Shown in pieces: positions 16,886-32,309 of a stretch of DNA of 64,000 bases. The DNA comes from Actinoplanes nipponensis. Lineage in GTDB: Bacteria > Actinomycetota > Actinomycetes > Mycobacteriales > Micromonosporaceae. Positions within the stretch are counted from its first letter, which is position 1, and every line of letters begins with the position of its first letter. The notes under the pieces are model-generated. The model did no database searches, was not told where the DNA came from, and saw only the letters and a program-made list of their open reading frames with translations. Made by a program: the position numbers and the translations under genes. The stretch spans positions 1 through 64,000 of the forward strand of contig NZ_BOMQ01000020.1 of NCBI RefSeq assembly GCF_016862275.1, written 5' to 3'.

Positions 16886-18145
16886 TTGGAGACCAGGCGT
16901 ACGACGGTGCGGGACGTCCGCCGCGCGAACCGGGCCAGCCTGCTCACGGACCTGTTCCACGGCGGCCGGCAGAGCCGGCAGGAGCTCGGTGACACCACCG
17001 CGCTGAGCCAGGCCAGCGTGAGCAACCTGATCGGCGAGATGATCGACGAGGGCCTGGTCGAGGAGGCCGGCCTGGTCGGTTCCGACGGCGGCCGGCCCCG
17101 CGCGCTGCTGCGGGTGGCGCCCGGGTACGGCTACGTCGCCGGCGCCGACGTCGGCGAGACCCGGCTGCTGGTGGAGCTGTACGACCTGGCCATGTCCCGG
17201 CTCGCCGTGGCCCGGTTCTCGCTCGGCGACGACGGCCCGGACCCCGCGGTGACGGCCGCCCGGCTGCTCGAGGGGCTGGAGGCGGTCATCGCCGAGGCCG
17301 GCGTCGCGCGGAGCGAGGTGCTCGGCTTCGGCGTCGGCGTCCCCGGCGTCGTCGACCACTCCGGCGGGTCCGCGGTGGTGCACTCGCAGACCACCGGCTG
17401 GGACGCCGTGCCGTTGGGCGAGATGTTGCGGGCCGGGACCGACGTGCCGGTGTTCGTCGAGAACGGCGCGAAGACGCTGGGCCAGGCCGAGATGTGGTTC
17501 GGCGCCGGGCGGGGCGCGCGGCACGCGGTCATCGTCATGGTCGGCACCGGGGTCGGCGCGGCCGTGGTGATGGACGGGCGCGGCTACCGCGGCGCGTTCA
17601 GCAACGCCGGCGAGTGGGGCCACACCACCCTGGTGTACGACGGCGACGTCTGCCGGTGCGGGGCGCGGGGCTGCCTGGAGGCGTACATCGGGTCGGAGAC
17701 GGTCATCGCCCGGCTCGCCGCGGCCACCGGCCGGCGGCCCGACCCCGAGCTGCTCACCCGGATGCTCGCGGCGGACGGCGCGCTGGACGAGGCGGCCCGG
17801 GCGGTCATCACGCAGACCGTCGGCTACCTCGGCGCGGGCATCGCGGGGCTGGTCAACCTGTTCTCGCCGGAGCGCATCGTGCTGGGCGGGCCGGCCGGGT
17901 TGGCGCTGGGAGAGCGCTTTCTTTCCGACATTCGCGCCGCAGCCTCGCGAAACGCCCTGCGGCACCCGTACTCCCGTACCCGGATCGACCTGTGTCAGCT
18001 CGGGCCGGACGCCGTCGCGATGGGCGCGGCCACCCTGCCGATCGCCCGGCTGCTGGCCGACGGTGGCCTGCCGGCCACGCCGGGTCCGTCGTCGCCGCCG
18101 TCCCGCGCCGCCCACCGGCGCGCGCTGAGCCGCGGCCGCAGCTGA
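16886..18145 (+). CDS. ROK family transcriptional regulator (NagC/XylR type)
   Basis: A 419-residue protein with an N-terminal winged helix (LSQASVSNLIGEMIDEGLVE) and a C-terminal sugar-kinase-like ROK domain. The zinc motif is CRCGARGCLEAY, and the ATP-binding-like glycine loops include GVGVPGVVDHSGG and VGTGVGAAVV. Such proteins repress sugar catabolic genes. The start is probably TTG 16886 after GGTAGGGG. It ends 16 bp from the convergent LD-carboxypeptidase gene. No sugar operon is adjacent on this strand, so its target is unknown. Confidence 0.85.
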   Translation: METRRTTVRDVRRANRASLLTDLFHGGRQSRQELGDTTALSQASVSNLIGEMIDEGLVEEAGLVGSDGGRPRALLRVAPGYGYVAGADVGETRLLVELYDLAMSRLAVARFSLGDDGPDPAVTAARLLEGLEAVIAEAGVARSEVLGFGVGVPGVVDHSGGSAVVHSQTTGWDAVPLGEMLRAGTDVPVFVENGAKTLGQAEMWFGAGRGARHAVIVMVGTGVGAAVVMDGRGYRGAFSNAGEWGHTTLVYDGDVCRCGARGCLEAYIGSETVIARLAAATGRRPDPELLTRMLAADGALDEAARAVITQTVGYLGAGIAGLVNLFSPERIVLGGPAGLALGERFLSDIRAAASRNALRHPYSRTRIDLCQLGPDAVAMGAATLPIARLLADGGLPATPGPSSPPSRAAHRRALSRGRS

Positions 18146-18161
18146 GGCCGGTCCGCGTTGC

Positions 18162-19187
18162 TCAGCCGGCGGTGCGGTCCTCGACGGCGGGCCGCACCGC
18201 CGGTTCGAGCAGCGACAACGTCCGCTGCCGGGCGTCGAGGGCGACCCGGATGCCCACCGGCATCGGCAGATTCGGGCCGGCGTGTCCGAACTCGACGTTG
18301 CCCAGGACCGGGATGTTGCGCTCGCCCAGCACGTCCAGGACGATCTCGGCCAGGGTCGGCGACGCGCCGGGCGGGCCCAGCCCGTCGATCGCGTGCGGGA
18401 TCCCCACGACCATGCCGGAGATCCGGTCCAGGATGCCGCTGTGCCGCAGCACCTGCAGATAGCTCCACACGTACGCGGCCTGGCCGCCCGTCTCCTCCCA
18501 GAACAGCACCGCCCCGTCGAAGCAGTCCAGGGGCAGGGCGTACGGGGTGGCCTGGGCCAGCACGATACGGTTGATCACCCCGCCGATGAGGCGGCCCTCG
18601 GCGCGGCCCGGACGCCAGCACTCCCGGGACGGGGTGGCGGGCAGCGTGCCGATCGGCTCCGGGCTGCTCAGCAGCGCCGAGTAGAGCCTCTCGAGTTCCG
18701 CCCGGCGCGCCGCCGGCACGGCCGGCCACGCCCCGCCGAGGCCGGGCGTGGCCAGGTCGGCGTGGAAGCCGACCAGGCCCGTGCGCGCGTAGAGGACCAG
18801 ATGCAGCAGCGAGATGTCGCTGTAGCCGAGGATCGGCTTGGGATCGGCGGCGATCGCCGCGACGTCGATCAGGTCCAGGTAGCCCAGCGCCGTCTGGCCC
18901 CCGTCATGGGCGATGATCGCGCGCACCTCGGGCGCGCGGAGCAGGCCGTTGAGCTCCGCGGCGATCTCGGCCGGCCGGGCCGCGCTCCACCAGTGGCGCC
19001 GGCCCGCCTCGAGCAGCGGCGCCCGGCGCACGCGGAAGCCCATGCGCTCCAGCGTGGCCTCGGCCCGGGCGAGGTCGGGCTCGTACGTGGCGTGCAGCGG
19101 CCCGGACAGCGACGCGATGACGACGAGGTCGCCCGGCGCGAGGGCGCGGGGCCGGAGCAGCCGCGGCAGGGCGGAACCGGTCATCAC
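18162..19187 (-). CDS. LD-carboxypeptidase (peptidase family S66, MccF-like)
   Basis: A 341-residue protein. The N-terminal domain contains GDLVVIASLSGPLHATYE and AIIAHDGGQTALGYLDLID. PKPILGYSDISLLHL carries the nucleophilic Ser, and the C-terminal domain contains FWEETGG with the catalytic Glu and the final His region (EFGHAGPNLPMPVG). S66 enzymes cleave LD bonds in muropeptides or inactivate microcin-like adducts. No signal peptide is seen, so it acts in the cytoplasm, probably in peptidoglycan recycling. Confidence 0.87.
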   Translation of the reverse strand: MMTGSALPRLLRPRALAPGDLVVIASLSGPLHATYEPDLARAEATLERMGFRVRRAPLLEAGRRHWWSAARPAEIAAELNGLLRAPEVRAIIAHDGGQTALGYLDLIDVAAIAADPKPILGYSDISLLHLVLYARTGLVGFHADLATPGLGGAWPAVPAARRAELERLYSALLSSPEPIGTLPATPSRECWRPGRAEGRLIGGVINRIVLAQATPYALPLDCFDGAVLFWEETGGQAAYVWSYLQVLRHSGILDRISGMVVGIPHAIDGLGPPGASPTLAEIVLDVLGERNIPVLGNVEFGHAGPNLPMPVGIRVALDARQRTLSLLEPAVRPAVEDRTAG

Positions 19188-19254
19188 CGCAGTATCCCGG
19201 TACGGGCCGTGCGCCGGGGCGCGGGCCGCCGGAACGGCCGCGCCCCGGACCGCC

Positions 19255-20658
<1,404 letters not shown>

Positions 20659-20685
20659 GGTTCTCCTGTGGGGGATGGGTACGAG

Positions 20686-20717
20686 GACGGCCCCGGCTGG
20701 TGCGAGCCGGGGCCGTC
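20686..20717 (-). terminator. intercistronic stem-loop between ABC ATPase and GH1 genes
   Basis: GACGGCCCCGGCT (20686-20698) and AGCCGGGGCCGTC (20705-20717) form a 13-bp perfect stem with a 6-nt loop. It lies between the ATPase stop and the GH1 ribosome-binding site. It could be a partial terminator or an mRNA-stabilising element. Confidence 0.6.
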
Positions 20718-20738
20718 GGCGTTCTGTGCGTTCGTCGT

Positions 20739-22831
<2,093 letters not shown>

Positions 22832-22834
22832 CTG

Positions 22835-23811
22835 TCAGCCCTCCTTGCGGGTACGCGGGTCGAGCATCAGGTAGGCGATGTCCGCGATCAGGTTGGCCAC
22901 CAGCACCGAGATGGTGATGACGAGGAAGATGCCCTGCATGAGCGGGTAGTCCTTGGCGCCGACCGCGCGGAAGAGCAGGAAGCCCAGGCCCGGGTAGGAG
23001 AAGACGATCTCCACCAGCAGCGTGCCGCCCACGATGAAGCCCAGGGCCAGCGCGAAGCCGGAGATGTTGGGCAGCAGGGCGTTGCGGGCCGCGTAGCTCA
23101 GCGCCACCCGCCGGTCGGACAGCCCCTTGGCGTGCGCGACCGTGATGTAGTCCTCCGCCGCGACGGTGACCATCATGTTGCGCATGCTCAGGATCCAGCC
23201 GCTGACCGACGAGATGAGGATGGTCAGCGCCGGCAGCAGGCTGTGCTGGATCGCGCTGGAGATGAACGGCCAGTCCGGGTACGGCACCACGTCGGTGCCG
23301 TAGCCGCCCGAGGACGGGAAGAAGCTGTCCGGCCCGGCGAGCAGGTAGATGGCCAGCAGGCCGAGCCAGAAGTACGGGATCGACGACAGGAACGTGGTGG
23401 CCGGCAGCAGGCCGTCGATCCACGAGCCGCGCCGCCAGCCGGCGACCACGCCGACGCCGGTGCCGATCAGGAAGCTGATGACGGTCGTGATGCCGACCAG
23501 CGCCACGGTCCACGGCAGCGCGTCCGAGATGACCTCGGAGACCGGCGACGGGAACGCGGTGAACGACAGGCCCAGGTCGCCGTGGAAGAGCTGCTTCCAG
23601 TAGTCGACGTACTGGCTCCACAGGCTGGCGTTCTTGTCCAGGCCGAAGAGCACGTAGAGCGAGTCGATCGCGTCGGAGCTCATCTGCCCCTGGAACCGGG
23701 CCAGCAGCGACTTCACCGGGTCGCCGGGGATCAGCCGGGGGATGAAGAAGTTGATGGTGATGGCCGCCCAGGCGGTGAAGAGATAGAACAGGATCCGCTG
23801 GATCAGGAACC

Positions 23812-23815
<4 letters not shown>
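22835..23815 (-). CDS. ABC transporter permease (DppB-type)
   Basis: A 326-residue membrane protein beginning [21 protein letters not shown], typical of DppB/OppB, with [13 protein letters not shown] after TM1 and the EAA-like loop [20 protein letters not shown]. Six TM segments are expected. The start overlaps the stop of the upstream ATPase gene by 4 bp, so the transport genes are translationally coupled. Confidence 0.9.
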
Positions 23816-24945
<1,130 letters not shown>

Positions 24946-24983
24946 GCCGAGTTCCTTCGCAGGGGTGTCGGAACTGCCGCGGT

Positions 24984-25023
24984 GCCGTGCCCCGGACGGG
25001 GTCGAGCCCGTCCGGGGCACGGC
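24984..25023 (-). terminator. intercistronic stem-loop after the substrate-binding protein gene
   Basis: A 17-bp perfect inverted repeat, 24984-25000 with 25007-25023, closes on a 6-nt loop (GTCGAG). It begins 8 bp past the stop codon of the binding-protein gene and lies before the F-type ATPase gene. In such operons these structures act as partial terminators or block 3' exonucleases, so the binding protein is made in excess. Confidence 0.7.
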
Positions 25024-25031
25024 GGTGCGGG

Positions 25032-26714
<1,683 letters not shown>

Positions 26715-26828
26715 CTCTGATTTCTCCTCAGGTGGTGCGAATCGGGTGAGAGGGGGTGCCCCGAGGCAGGGCGAGTCCGCCGGACGTCGGAACGCCGGCC
26801 GTGTGACGGGTTATGGGGTAGCTGCGGC

Positions 26829-27851
26829 TTACGAGTGGTCGTTATGGGGGCTCGGGCCGGTGGAACCGCGAACGGTGAAGGTGGCGGGGATGACGGTGGG
26901 ACGATTGGGCAGGGGTGAGCCCTCGAAGTGGGCGAGCAGCGTGCGCGCCGCCGCCTCGCCCATCTCGCGCAGCGGTTGGTGCACGGTGGTCAGCGGCGGC
27001 TGGGTGTGCGCCGCCATCGGGATGTCGTCGAAGCCGACCACCGCGACGTCCTGCGGGATGCGCCGGCCGCTGTCCAGCACGGCCTGCATCGCGCCGGTGG
27101 CCGAGAGGTCGTTGTGGGCGAAGATCGCGTCGAACTCCACATCGGACCCGATCGCCGCCTGGACGGCCTGGAAGCCGCGGGCGATGGTGAAGTCGCCGGG
27201 CAGGATGCGCTCCGGGCTGATCGGGTGGCCGGCCTCGGCGTAGACGCTCGCGAAGCCGTCGAGGCGTTGCACGGTGCAGCCGAAGCGCTCCGGGCCGGCG
27301 ATGACCAGCGGCTTGTGCCGGCCGACGGCCAGCAGGTGCCGGGCGGCGGCGCCCGCGCCGGTGTGGTTGGTGGTCCCCACGCTGGGGATCTGCACCGGCT
27401 GCGTGTCGCGGTCGTCGATGAGCACCACCGGCAGGCCGCGGGCGTGCAGCATGGCGATGTAGTCCAGGGTGCCCTCGGGCTCGATGACCAGCAGCCCGTC
27501 GAAGCTCTTGGCGGAGACCTGGGCGCCGAACTGGCGCATCGACTCCTCGCCGCGGTTGCAGGTGAACAGCAGCAGGCCGTAGCGCTCGGTCTCCAGCACG
27601 TCGACGGCGCCCTGGAGCACCTCGCCGATCCAGGGCCAGGTGAGCGAGGGGACCAGCATGCCGACCACCCGGGTGCGGCCCCGGGCCAGGCCGACGGCCC
27701 GGGAACTGGGCACGTAGCCCAGTTCCTCGATGACCTTGCGGACCCGGGCGGCGGTCGACTCGTCCAGCTCACCCTTGCCGTTGAGCACCCGGGAGACCGT
27801 GGTCTTGCTGACCTTGGCCCGGGCCGCCACATCGGCGATGGTGATTGGCAC
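26829..27851 (-). CDS. LacI family transcriptional regulator
   Basis: A 340-residue repressor. The LacI helix-turn-helix is [20 protein letters not shown] with hinge [15 protein letters not shown], and a periplasmic-binding-protein-like effector domain follows ([19 protein letters not shown]). It lies directly upstream of the transport/GH1 operon on the same strand. Palindromes just upstream of its own start suggest autoregulation. It probably senses the transported sugar or its product. Confidence 0.92.
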   Translation of the reverse strand: MPITIADVAARAKVSKTTVSRVLNGKGELDESTAARVRKVIEELGYVPSSRAVGLARGRTRVVGMLVPSLTWPWIGEVLQGAVDVLETERYGLLLFTCNRGEESMRQFGAQVSAKSFDGLLVIEPEGTLDYIAMLHARGLPVVLIDDRDTQPVQIPSVGTTNHTGAGAAARHLLAVGRHKPLVIAGPERFGCTVQRLDGFASVYAEAGHPISPERILPGDFTIARGFQAVQAAIGSDVEFDAIFAHNDLSATGAMQAVLDSGRRIPQDVAVVGFDDIPMAAHTQPPLTTVHQPLREMGEAAARTLLAHFEGSPLPNRPTVIPATFTVRGSTGPSPHNDHS

Positions 27852-27891
27852 GTGTCCTCCGACTTGTGTCCAGGCGGTTAATCCGCCGTTT

Positions 27892-27919
27892 CGGAACCGG
27901 TTTCGGGAGCGGTTCCGGG
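27892..27919. promoter_or_regulatory. LacI-type operator palindromes
   Basis: CGGAACCG (27892-27899) and CGGTTCCG (27910-27917) form a perfect 8-bp inverted repeat. Within it, GGAACCGGTTTC (27893-27904) contains the central CG palindrome typical of LacI-family sites. The right part, CGGGAGCGGTTCCG (27904-27917), matches 10 of 14 positions of the CebR/CelR box TGGGAGCGCTCCCA as I remember it. The site is 41 bp upstream of the lacI-type start. Confidence 0.6.
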
Positions 27920-28051
27920 CAGTTAACTCCGGTGAGCCGGGTCACGTCAACGCGTCGGTGCCTTTATTTAGGTTTCGAGACGGTAACCACGTTGCGCCTT
28001 ACTCGTTTACGTGCTTGGCAAGGGCCCCGATACCGGGCGAACCGGACAGGG

Positions 28052-28456
28052 TCAGCGGGCCGGCCGTCGGCGCCCGCACAGCCACGAGGTCAGCAGGGCG
28101 ATGACCGTCGTCCCCGCCGTCATGCCGACCAGCACCATGATCGTGCCCACCAGGTAGAGCCCCGTCTCGTCCTCGCGGGCCGCGTTCACGGTCCACGCGG
28201 CGGTGAGCGCCACGGTCATCACCGCGGCGGCCGGCAGCGCCGGCACCCACAGCAGCACGGCCGCCACGAGCAGCGCGACGAGCGTCAGCACCAGCCCGGC
28301 GACCTGCGCGGTCGTGTACGGACCGGCGTAGTCGCCGGTCTCGGGGTCCAGGTACATGGTGGTGTCCCGGCCCAGCCAGACCCACCAGGCGAACACGGTG
28401 GCGGCGGCCAGGGCGGACAACCCGGCCAGGGTGCGGAACAGCTTCGTCGCAGGCAT
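28052..28456 (-). CDS. four-TM membrane protein of unknown function
   Basis: A 134-residue protein with hydrophobic segments near residues 8-28, 50-72, 74-95 and 100-125. The loop after TM1 reads GRDTTMYLDPETGDYAGPYT. A short Arg-rich C-terminus would lie inside the cell. I do not recognise a family. It ends about 200 bp from the lacI-type gene and lies downstream of the sirtuin gene on the same strand. Confidence 0.65.
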   Translation of the reverse strand: MPATKLFRTLAGLSALAAATVFAWWVWLGRDTTMYLDPETGDYAGPYTTAQVAGLVLTLVALLVAAVLLWVPALPAAAVMTVALTAAWTVNAAREDETGLYLVGTIMVLVGMTAGTTVIALLTSWLCGRRRPAR

Positions 28457-28509
28457 GGGACGAACCTAGGCGGGCGCCGCGGCGCGGCGGATGAGCCCGC
28501 ATACCCAGC

Positions 28510-29346
28510 TCACCCGGGTACGGCGACACCCTCGACCCGGCGTACCACCTCGGGCAGCACCTCGCCCAGCGGGGCGTCCACGACCAGGTCCGCGTACGGC
28601 TCGCCGCGGGTGACGCCCTGGTTGACGATCGCCACCCGGATGTTGTCCTTGGCGGCCCGCAGCACGAACCGGCGCCCGGACATCACAGTCAGCGAGGAGC
28701 CCAGCACCAGCAACGTCCGGGCCCCCGCGACCAGCTCGAAGCTGCGGCTCACCCGGGGGGCCGGCACGGTCTCGCCGAAGTACACGACATCGGGCTTGAG
28801 CATGCCGCCGCACGACACGCAGTCGACGACCGTGAAGCCGTCCAGCTCGGCCTCGGCGATGTCCACGTCGCCGTCCGGGTTCACCGCCGTCACCGCCGCC
28901 GCGAAACCCGGATTGGCCGCGTCCAGCCGCGCCGAATGCGCCCGGCGGTCGGTCAGCTCCCCGCAGCCCAGGCAGACGATCCGGGCGAGGTTGCCGTGCA
29001 GCTCGACCACGCCGTGCGCGCCCCCGGCCTGGTGCAGCCCGTCGACGTTCTGGGTGATGATGCCGTCCAGGCGGGCCAGCTCCTGCAGTCGGGCCACGGC
29101 GCGGTGCCCGGCGTTGGGCCGCGCGTCGCCGATGGTGCGCCAGCCGAGGTGGCTGCGGGCCCAGTAGCGCCGCCGGGCGACCGGATCCCGGGTGAACGCC
29201 TGGTAGGTCATCGGGGTGCTCGGCCGGGCCGCACCGGACGGCCCGCGGTAGTCCGGAATGCCCGAATCGGTGGACAGGCCGGCCCCGCTGAGCACGACCA
29301 CGCCGCCGTCGCCGACCCACGCGGCGAGCTGTTCGATCTGCGTCAC
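28510..29346 (-). CDS. sirtuin NAD-dependent protein deacylase
   Basis: A 278-residue sirtuin from GTG 29346 (VTQIEQLAAWVGD). It has the NAD-binding GAGLSTDSGIPDYRG, the catalytic TQNVDGLHQ with VVELHGNL, and two zinc CxxC pairs (CLGCGE and CVSCGG). It removes acyl groups from lysines with NAD consumption, for example from acetyl-CoA synthetase. The upstream in-frame ATG at 29445 would overlap the start of the divergent gene and is less likely. Confidence 0.92.
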   Translation of the reverse strand: MTQIEQLAAWVGDGGVVVLSGAGLSTDSGIPDYRGPSGAARPSTPMTYQAFTRDPVARRRYWARSHLGWRTIGDARPNAGHRAVARLQELARLDGIITQNVDGLHQAGGAHGVVELHGNLARIVCLGCGELTDRRAHSARLDAANPGFAAAVTAVNPDGDVDIAEAELDGFTVVDCVSCGGMLKPDVVYFGETVPAPRVSRSFELVAGARTLLVLGSSLTVMSGRRFVLRAAKDNIRVAIVNQGVTRGEPYADLVVDAPLGEVLPEVVRRVEGVAVPG

Positions 29347-29437
29347 CCCACCATGGTCCCTCACCCAACGGAGTGGGACGAAGGACGCACTCACGACTAT
29401 CTGTGCACGCAGCGGCCGAGAACGGTAAGTTGATCGG

Positions 29438-30127
29438 GTGGCCACCGTCGCGCGCCTGCTGCCCCGTCACTGGGACGGGCGACGCCTGCTGCAATTCCTC
29501 ACCGGCCTGGCGCTGATCGCGCTCGCCTTCGCCGCCCCGGCGCTCGCCGGCCCGGCCGCCACGCCCGCCGAGACCCCGGTCACGATCCTCACGACGGTCG
29601 ACACCCCGGTGCGCCCGGGCCTGCCGGTGATCGTCGTTCCCGGCCCGGCGCCGGCCGCGGCCGCCGGGTCCTCCCTGGCCGAGGCCGCTGAGCCTGCTCT
29701 GGGCGCCGAGGGCACGGCCGAGGAGGCCGCAAGCGCGGCCATGGGTGCGGAGGGCGCGGCCGAAAAAGCCGGAAGCGCGGCCATGGGTGTCGAGGGCGCG
29801 GCCGGAGAAGCCGGAAGCGCGGCCCAGGGCGCCGAGGGCACGGCCCAGGAGGCCGTAAGCACGGCCCAGGACGTCGACAACGCGGCCGAGGACGCGACGC
29901 GCGTCGCCCGGGGCAACGAGAGCACGGCTCAGGGCGCGTCGAGCGCTGCCCAGGGGGCTGAGAGCGCGGCCCAGGCCGCCGCCCCGGCCGGACCGGGCAC
30001 CACGCAGACCTTGACCGCGCTGCCGGTGCAGGTGCGGCACAGCGGCCGGATCTGCGCCGATTCCCGCGCCGCTGCCGGCGGCGTCCTCCCGGGCACCCAC
30101 GGGGAGCGCGGCCCACCGCGCGCCTGA
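29438..30127 (+). CDS. exported protein with seven 14-residue Ala/Gly/Glu repeats
   Basis: A 229-residue product from GTG 29438. A basic start and the hydrophobic stretch LLQFLTGLALIALAFAAPALA form a signal peptide or anchor. A Pro/Val-rich segment follows, then residues 89-186 are tandem 14-residue repeats related to GAEGTAEEAASAAM, which could form an amphipathic helix with a two-heptad period. The tail is polar. No family is recognised. The gene is divergent from the sirtuin gene. High alanine content alone could mislead, but the repeat spacing is exact at 42 bp. Confidence 0.6.
   Translation: MATVARLLPRHWDGRRLLQFLTGLALIALAFAAPALAGPAATPAETPVTILTTVDTPVRPGLPVIVVPGPAPAAAAGSSLAEAAEPALGAEGTAEEAASAAMGAEGAAEKAGSAAMGVEGAAGEAGSAAQGAEGTAQEAVSTAQDVDNAAEDATRVARGNESTAQGASSAAQGAESAAQAAAPAGPGTTQTLTALPVQVRHSGRICADSRAAAGGVLPGTHGERGPPRA
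29702..29995 (+). repeat. 42-bp tandem repeat within coding sequence, 7 units
   Basis: Units begin at 29702, 29744, 29786, 29828, 29870, 29912 and 29954. Each has 14 codons in the same frame. The first four are close copies (G-A/V-EG-A/T-A-x-EAxSxA-M/Q), units 5 and 6 have diverged, and unit 7 is incomplete. Confidence 0.75.
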
Positions 30128-30472
30128 TCCGGGCGCGGTCTGTGCGCCTGACCCGGGTGTGCCGTCCGTGCGCCGAGCTGGTGCTCGGTCTGCGGCCGAG
30201 CTGGTGCTCGGTCTGCGGCCGAGCTGGTGCTCGGTCCTTGCCCGGGCCGGCGCGCCGTCCGCGCGCTAACGCCCGCTCGCCCGTCCGCCCGCGGTGCGCG
30301 AGCCGGGCGACCTGCCCCGCACCGCGCCGGCGTCGCCGTCACCCGACGGCGCCGGCCCCTCGGCTTTCACGAGCGACTCCTGTGCGCGTACAGGATCCGG
30401 TTGAAGGCCGGCCACGCAGCACGATGCCCCGATCAGAGCCGCCGAGACACCCGAGAGAAGCGGAAGTTCATC
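30128..30472. other. intergenic region carrying hairpin repeats
   Basis: About 345 bp between the repeat-protein gene and the next gene. It holds the three tandem 23-bp hairpin units at 30172-30236 and a further perfect hairpin, CGCCGTC-accc-GACGGCG, at 30334-30351. Frames crossing it are Arg/Pro-rich and I call no gene. Confidence 0.5.
30172..30236. repeat. three tandem 23-bp hairpin units
   Basis: Units start at 30172, 30195 and 30218; the last is 19 nt. Each contains CCGAGC-tggt-GCTCGG, a 6-bp stem with a 4-nt loop, separated by TCTGCGG. The copies are identical, so the expansion is recent or constrained. The array begins 44 bp after a stop codon and could end transcription. Confidence 0.75.
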
Positions 30473-31138
30473 GTGGAAACCGCCGCAACCATCTGGATGG
30501 TCCTGCTGATCGCCGTCGCCGCCGCGACGGCCCTGTTCGCTGTGCCCCGGCGGCCCGCCCGCGCCGCCGCGCCGCCCGCCGATCCCCGCGCCGGCGAGCG
30601 TGCCCTGGCCGCGGAGCGGGCCGCCGAGGTCTCCCGCCGCCGGCGGGCCGACTGGCTGCGCGCCCAGGAGCGGGTCGACGCGGCCTGGGCGGAGTTCGAC
30701 GCCGCCGACCGCGACGCCCGCCGCGTCGCCGCCGCGGCCGCTTTCCCGATCCTCAAGCAGCGGCGGACCCGGGCCGAGATCGCCGACCGGACCCGCAACC
30801 TGCACCGCATGGCCACCGCGGCCTGCCGGCAGCGGGAGCTGTCCATCGCCCAGCTCAACGAGGCCCTCGCGCACCGCGGTCAGTGGAACCCGCGGCGGCA
30901 CCCGGTGGCGCAGGAGGCCGCGTTGCGCGCCGCCGTGCGCGAGCACCGGTACGCCGCCTACCGGGCCGCGGCCGAGCAGGAACGGCAGGCGTGGCAGGAG
31001 GCCGAGCGGGCCGCGGCCACGGTGCGCAGCCTGCGCGCCGAGGTGCTCACCGTCCGGGAGGAGGCCGGCCGGGACGTGCACTACGAACAGCAGTGGACGC
31101 CGGTGCGCCCGGCCGAGGCCCGACTGGCCGTCCGCTGA
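30473..31138 (+). CDS. membrane-anchored coiled-coil protein of unknown function
   Basis: A 221-residue product from GTG 30473 (VETAATIWMVLLIAVAAATA), with a single N-terminal TM helix followed by a long Ala/Arg/Glu-rich helical region (residues about 45-205) of coiled-coil character. GAGAAGCGGAAG precedes the start. The frame continues far upstream, but that part is Arg/Pro-rich. It resembles small septum- or envelope-associated coiled-coil proteins in layout only. Confidence 0.6.
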   Translation: METAATIWMVLLIAVAAATALFAVPRRPARAAAPPADPRAGERALAAERAAEVSRRRRADWLRAQERVDAAWAEFDAADRDARRVAAAAAFPILKQRRTRAEIADRTRNLHRMATAACRQRELSIAQLNEALAHRGQWNPRRHPVAQEAALRAAVREHRYAAYRAAAEQERQAWQEAERAAATVRSLRAEVLTVREEAGRDVHYEQQWTPVRPAEARLAVR

Positions 31139-31265
31139 ACCCCCGGCGATCGTCCAGAGTGGACCTGCGACACCCGGGGGAGGGCCGGCGCGCGGGCTTG
31201 CGGCGCGCGAACCGGGCAGGCCAGGTACCGTCAGGGGCGCTGATGACGGACGGCAGGAGGCCGAA

Positions 31266-32306
31266 GTGTCGTTGACCCCGGCGGGCCGCCCGCCTGCCGT
31301 ACGGCTGCACCGTGCCGCGCGCGTCGAGGACGCCGTGCACGAGATCGTCGAGCGGCGGCTGCGCCAGCGCGGCTGGGAGCCGGTGATCACCGCGTACACC
31401 GGATACGGCGCGCCCGGCTGGGCCCGGGTGATGGCCCGGGTCGTGCTGACCCGGCGCACCCGGTCGGTGAAGAAGCGCGACAAGGTCCGCGGCTGGCGCA
31501 GCTTCACCACGTCCCCGGTCAACAACGCGCTGGTGCAGATCCAGATCGGCGACCGGATCCACGAGACCCGCACCGACCGCAGCGGCTACGTCGACACCCG
31601 GGTCACCGGCGACCTCGAACCCGGCTGGGCCACCGTGCGGCTCAGCACCGAGGGCGCCCAGCCGGTCGAGGCGCCGATCCGGGTGGTGGACCCGGCCATC
31701 AAGTTCGGGGTCGTCTCCGACATCGACGACACCGTGATGGTCACCGCGCTGCCGCGCCCGCTGCTGGCCGCCTGGAACACGTTCGTCCTGGACGAGCACG
31801 CCCGGGCCGCGGTGCCGGGCATGGCGGTGCTCTACGAACGGCTCGTCACGGCGAACCCGGGCGCGCCGGTGTTCTACCTGTCGACCGGCGCCTGGAACGT
31901 CGGGCCCACGCTGGCCCGCTTCCTGTCCCGCCACCTGTACCCGGCCGGGCCGCTGCTGCTCACCGACTGGGGACCGACGCCGGACCGCTGGTTCCGCAGC
32001 GGCCAGGAGCACAAGCGCAACACGCTGCGCCGGCTGGCCGCCGAGTTCCCGGACATCAAGTGGCTGCTGATCGGCGACGACGGCCAGCACGACCAGGAGA
32101 TCTACTCCGAGTTCGCGCACGAACACCCGGAGAACGTCGCCGCCGTGGCCATCCGCCGGCTGTCGCCGACGCAGGCCGTGCTGGCCGGTGCGATCCCCGG
32201 GCCCTCGGGCACCCCGGAGGTGGTCGGCTCCGGCGGCAAGACCTGGTTCGCCGCCCCGGACGGCGCCGGGCTGTGGACCCTGCTGCGGGACACCGATGTG
32301 GTGTGA
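31266..32306 (+). CDS. APP1-like phosphatidate phosphatase (DUF2183)
   Basis: A 346-residue protein from GTG 31266. The N-terminal half is beta-rich (residues about 60-145). The C-terminal half holds the HAD-like catalytic motif SDIDDTVMVT, then STGAWNV and LIGDDGQHDQEIY, the DUF2183/APP1 signature. Yeast App1 dephosphorylates phosphatidate; bacterial members are uncharacterised. An AGGAGG site precedes the start. No membrane segment is seen, so it would act on the inner leaflet or in the cytosol. Confidence 0.87.
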   Translation: MSLTPAGRPPAVRLHRAARVEDAVHEIVERRLRQRGWEPVITAYTGYGAPGWARVMARVVLTRRTRSVKKRDKVRGWRSFTTSPVNNALVQIQIGDRIHETRTDRSGYVDTRVTGDLEPGWATVRLSTEGAQPVEAPIRVVDPAIKFGVVSDIDDTVMVTALPRPLLAAWNTFVLDEHARAAVPGMAVLYERLVTANPGAPVFYLSTGAWNVGPTLARFLSRHLYPAGPLLLTDWGPTPDRWFRSGQEHKRNTLRRLAAEFPDIKWLLIGDDGQHDQEIYSEFAHEHPENVAAVAIRRLSPTQAVLAGAIPGPSGTPEVVGSGGKTWFAAPDGAGLWTLLRDTDVV

Positions 32307-32309
32307 GGA

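Noticed and set aside
16112..18115. Antisense frame of 667 codons opposite the ROK and methyltransferase genes
   Set aside because: Low-complexity translation spanning two well-supported genes on opposite strands.
28466..30100. Antisense frame with repeats such as GRALGTHGRA across the repeat-protein gene
   Set aside because: The repeats are the complement of the 42-bp coding repeat. The plus strand has a signal-peptide-like start, and this frame also overlaps the sirtuin gene out of register.
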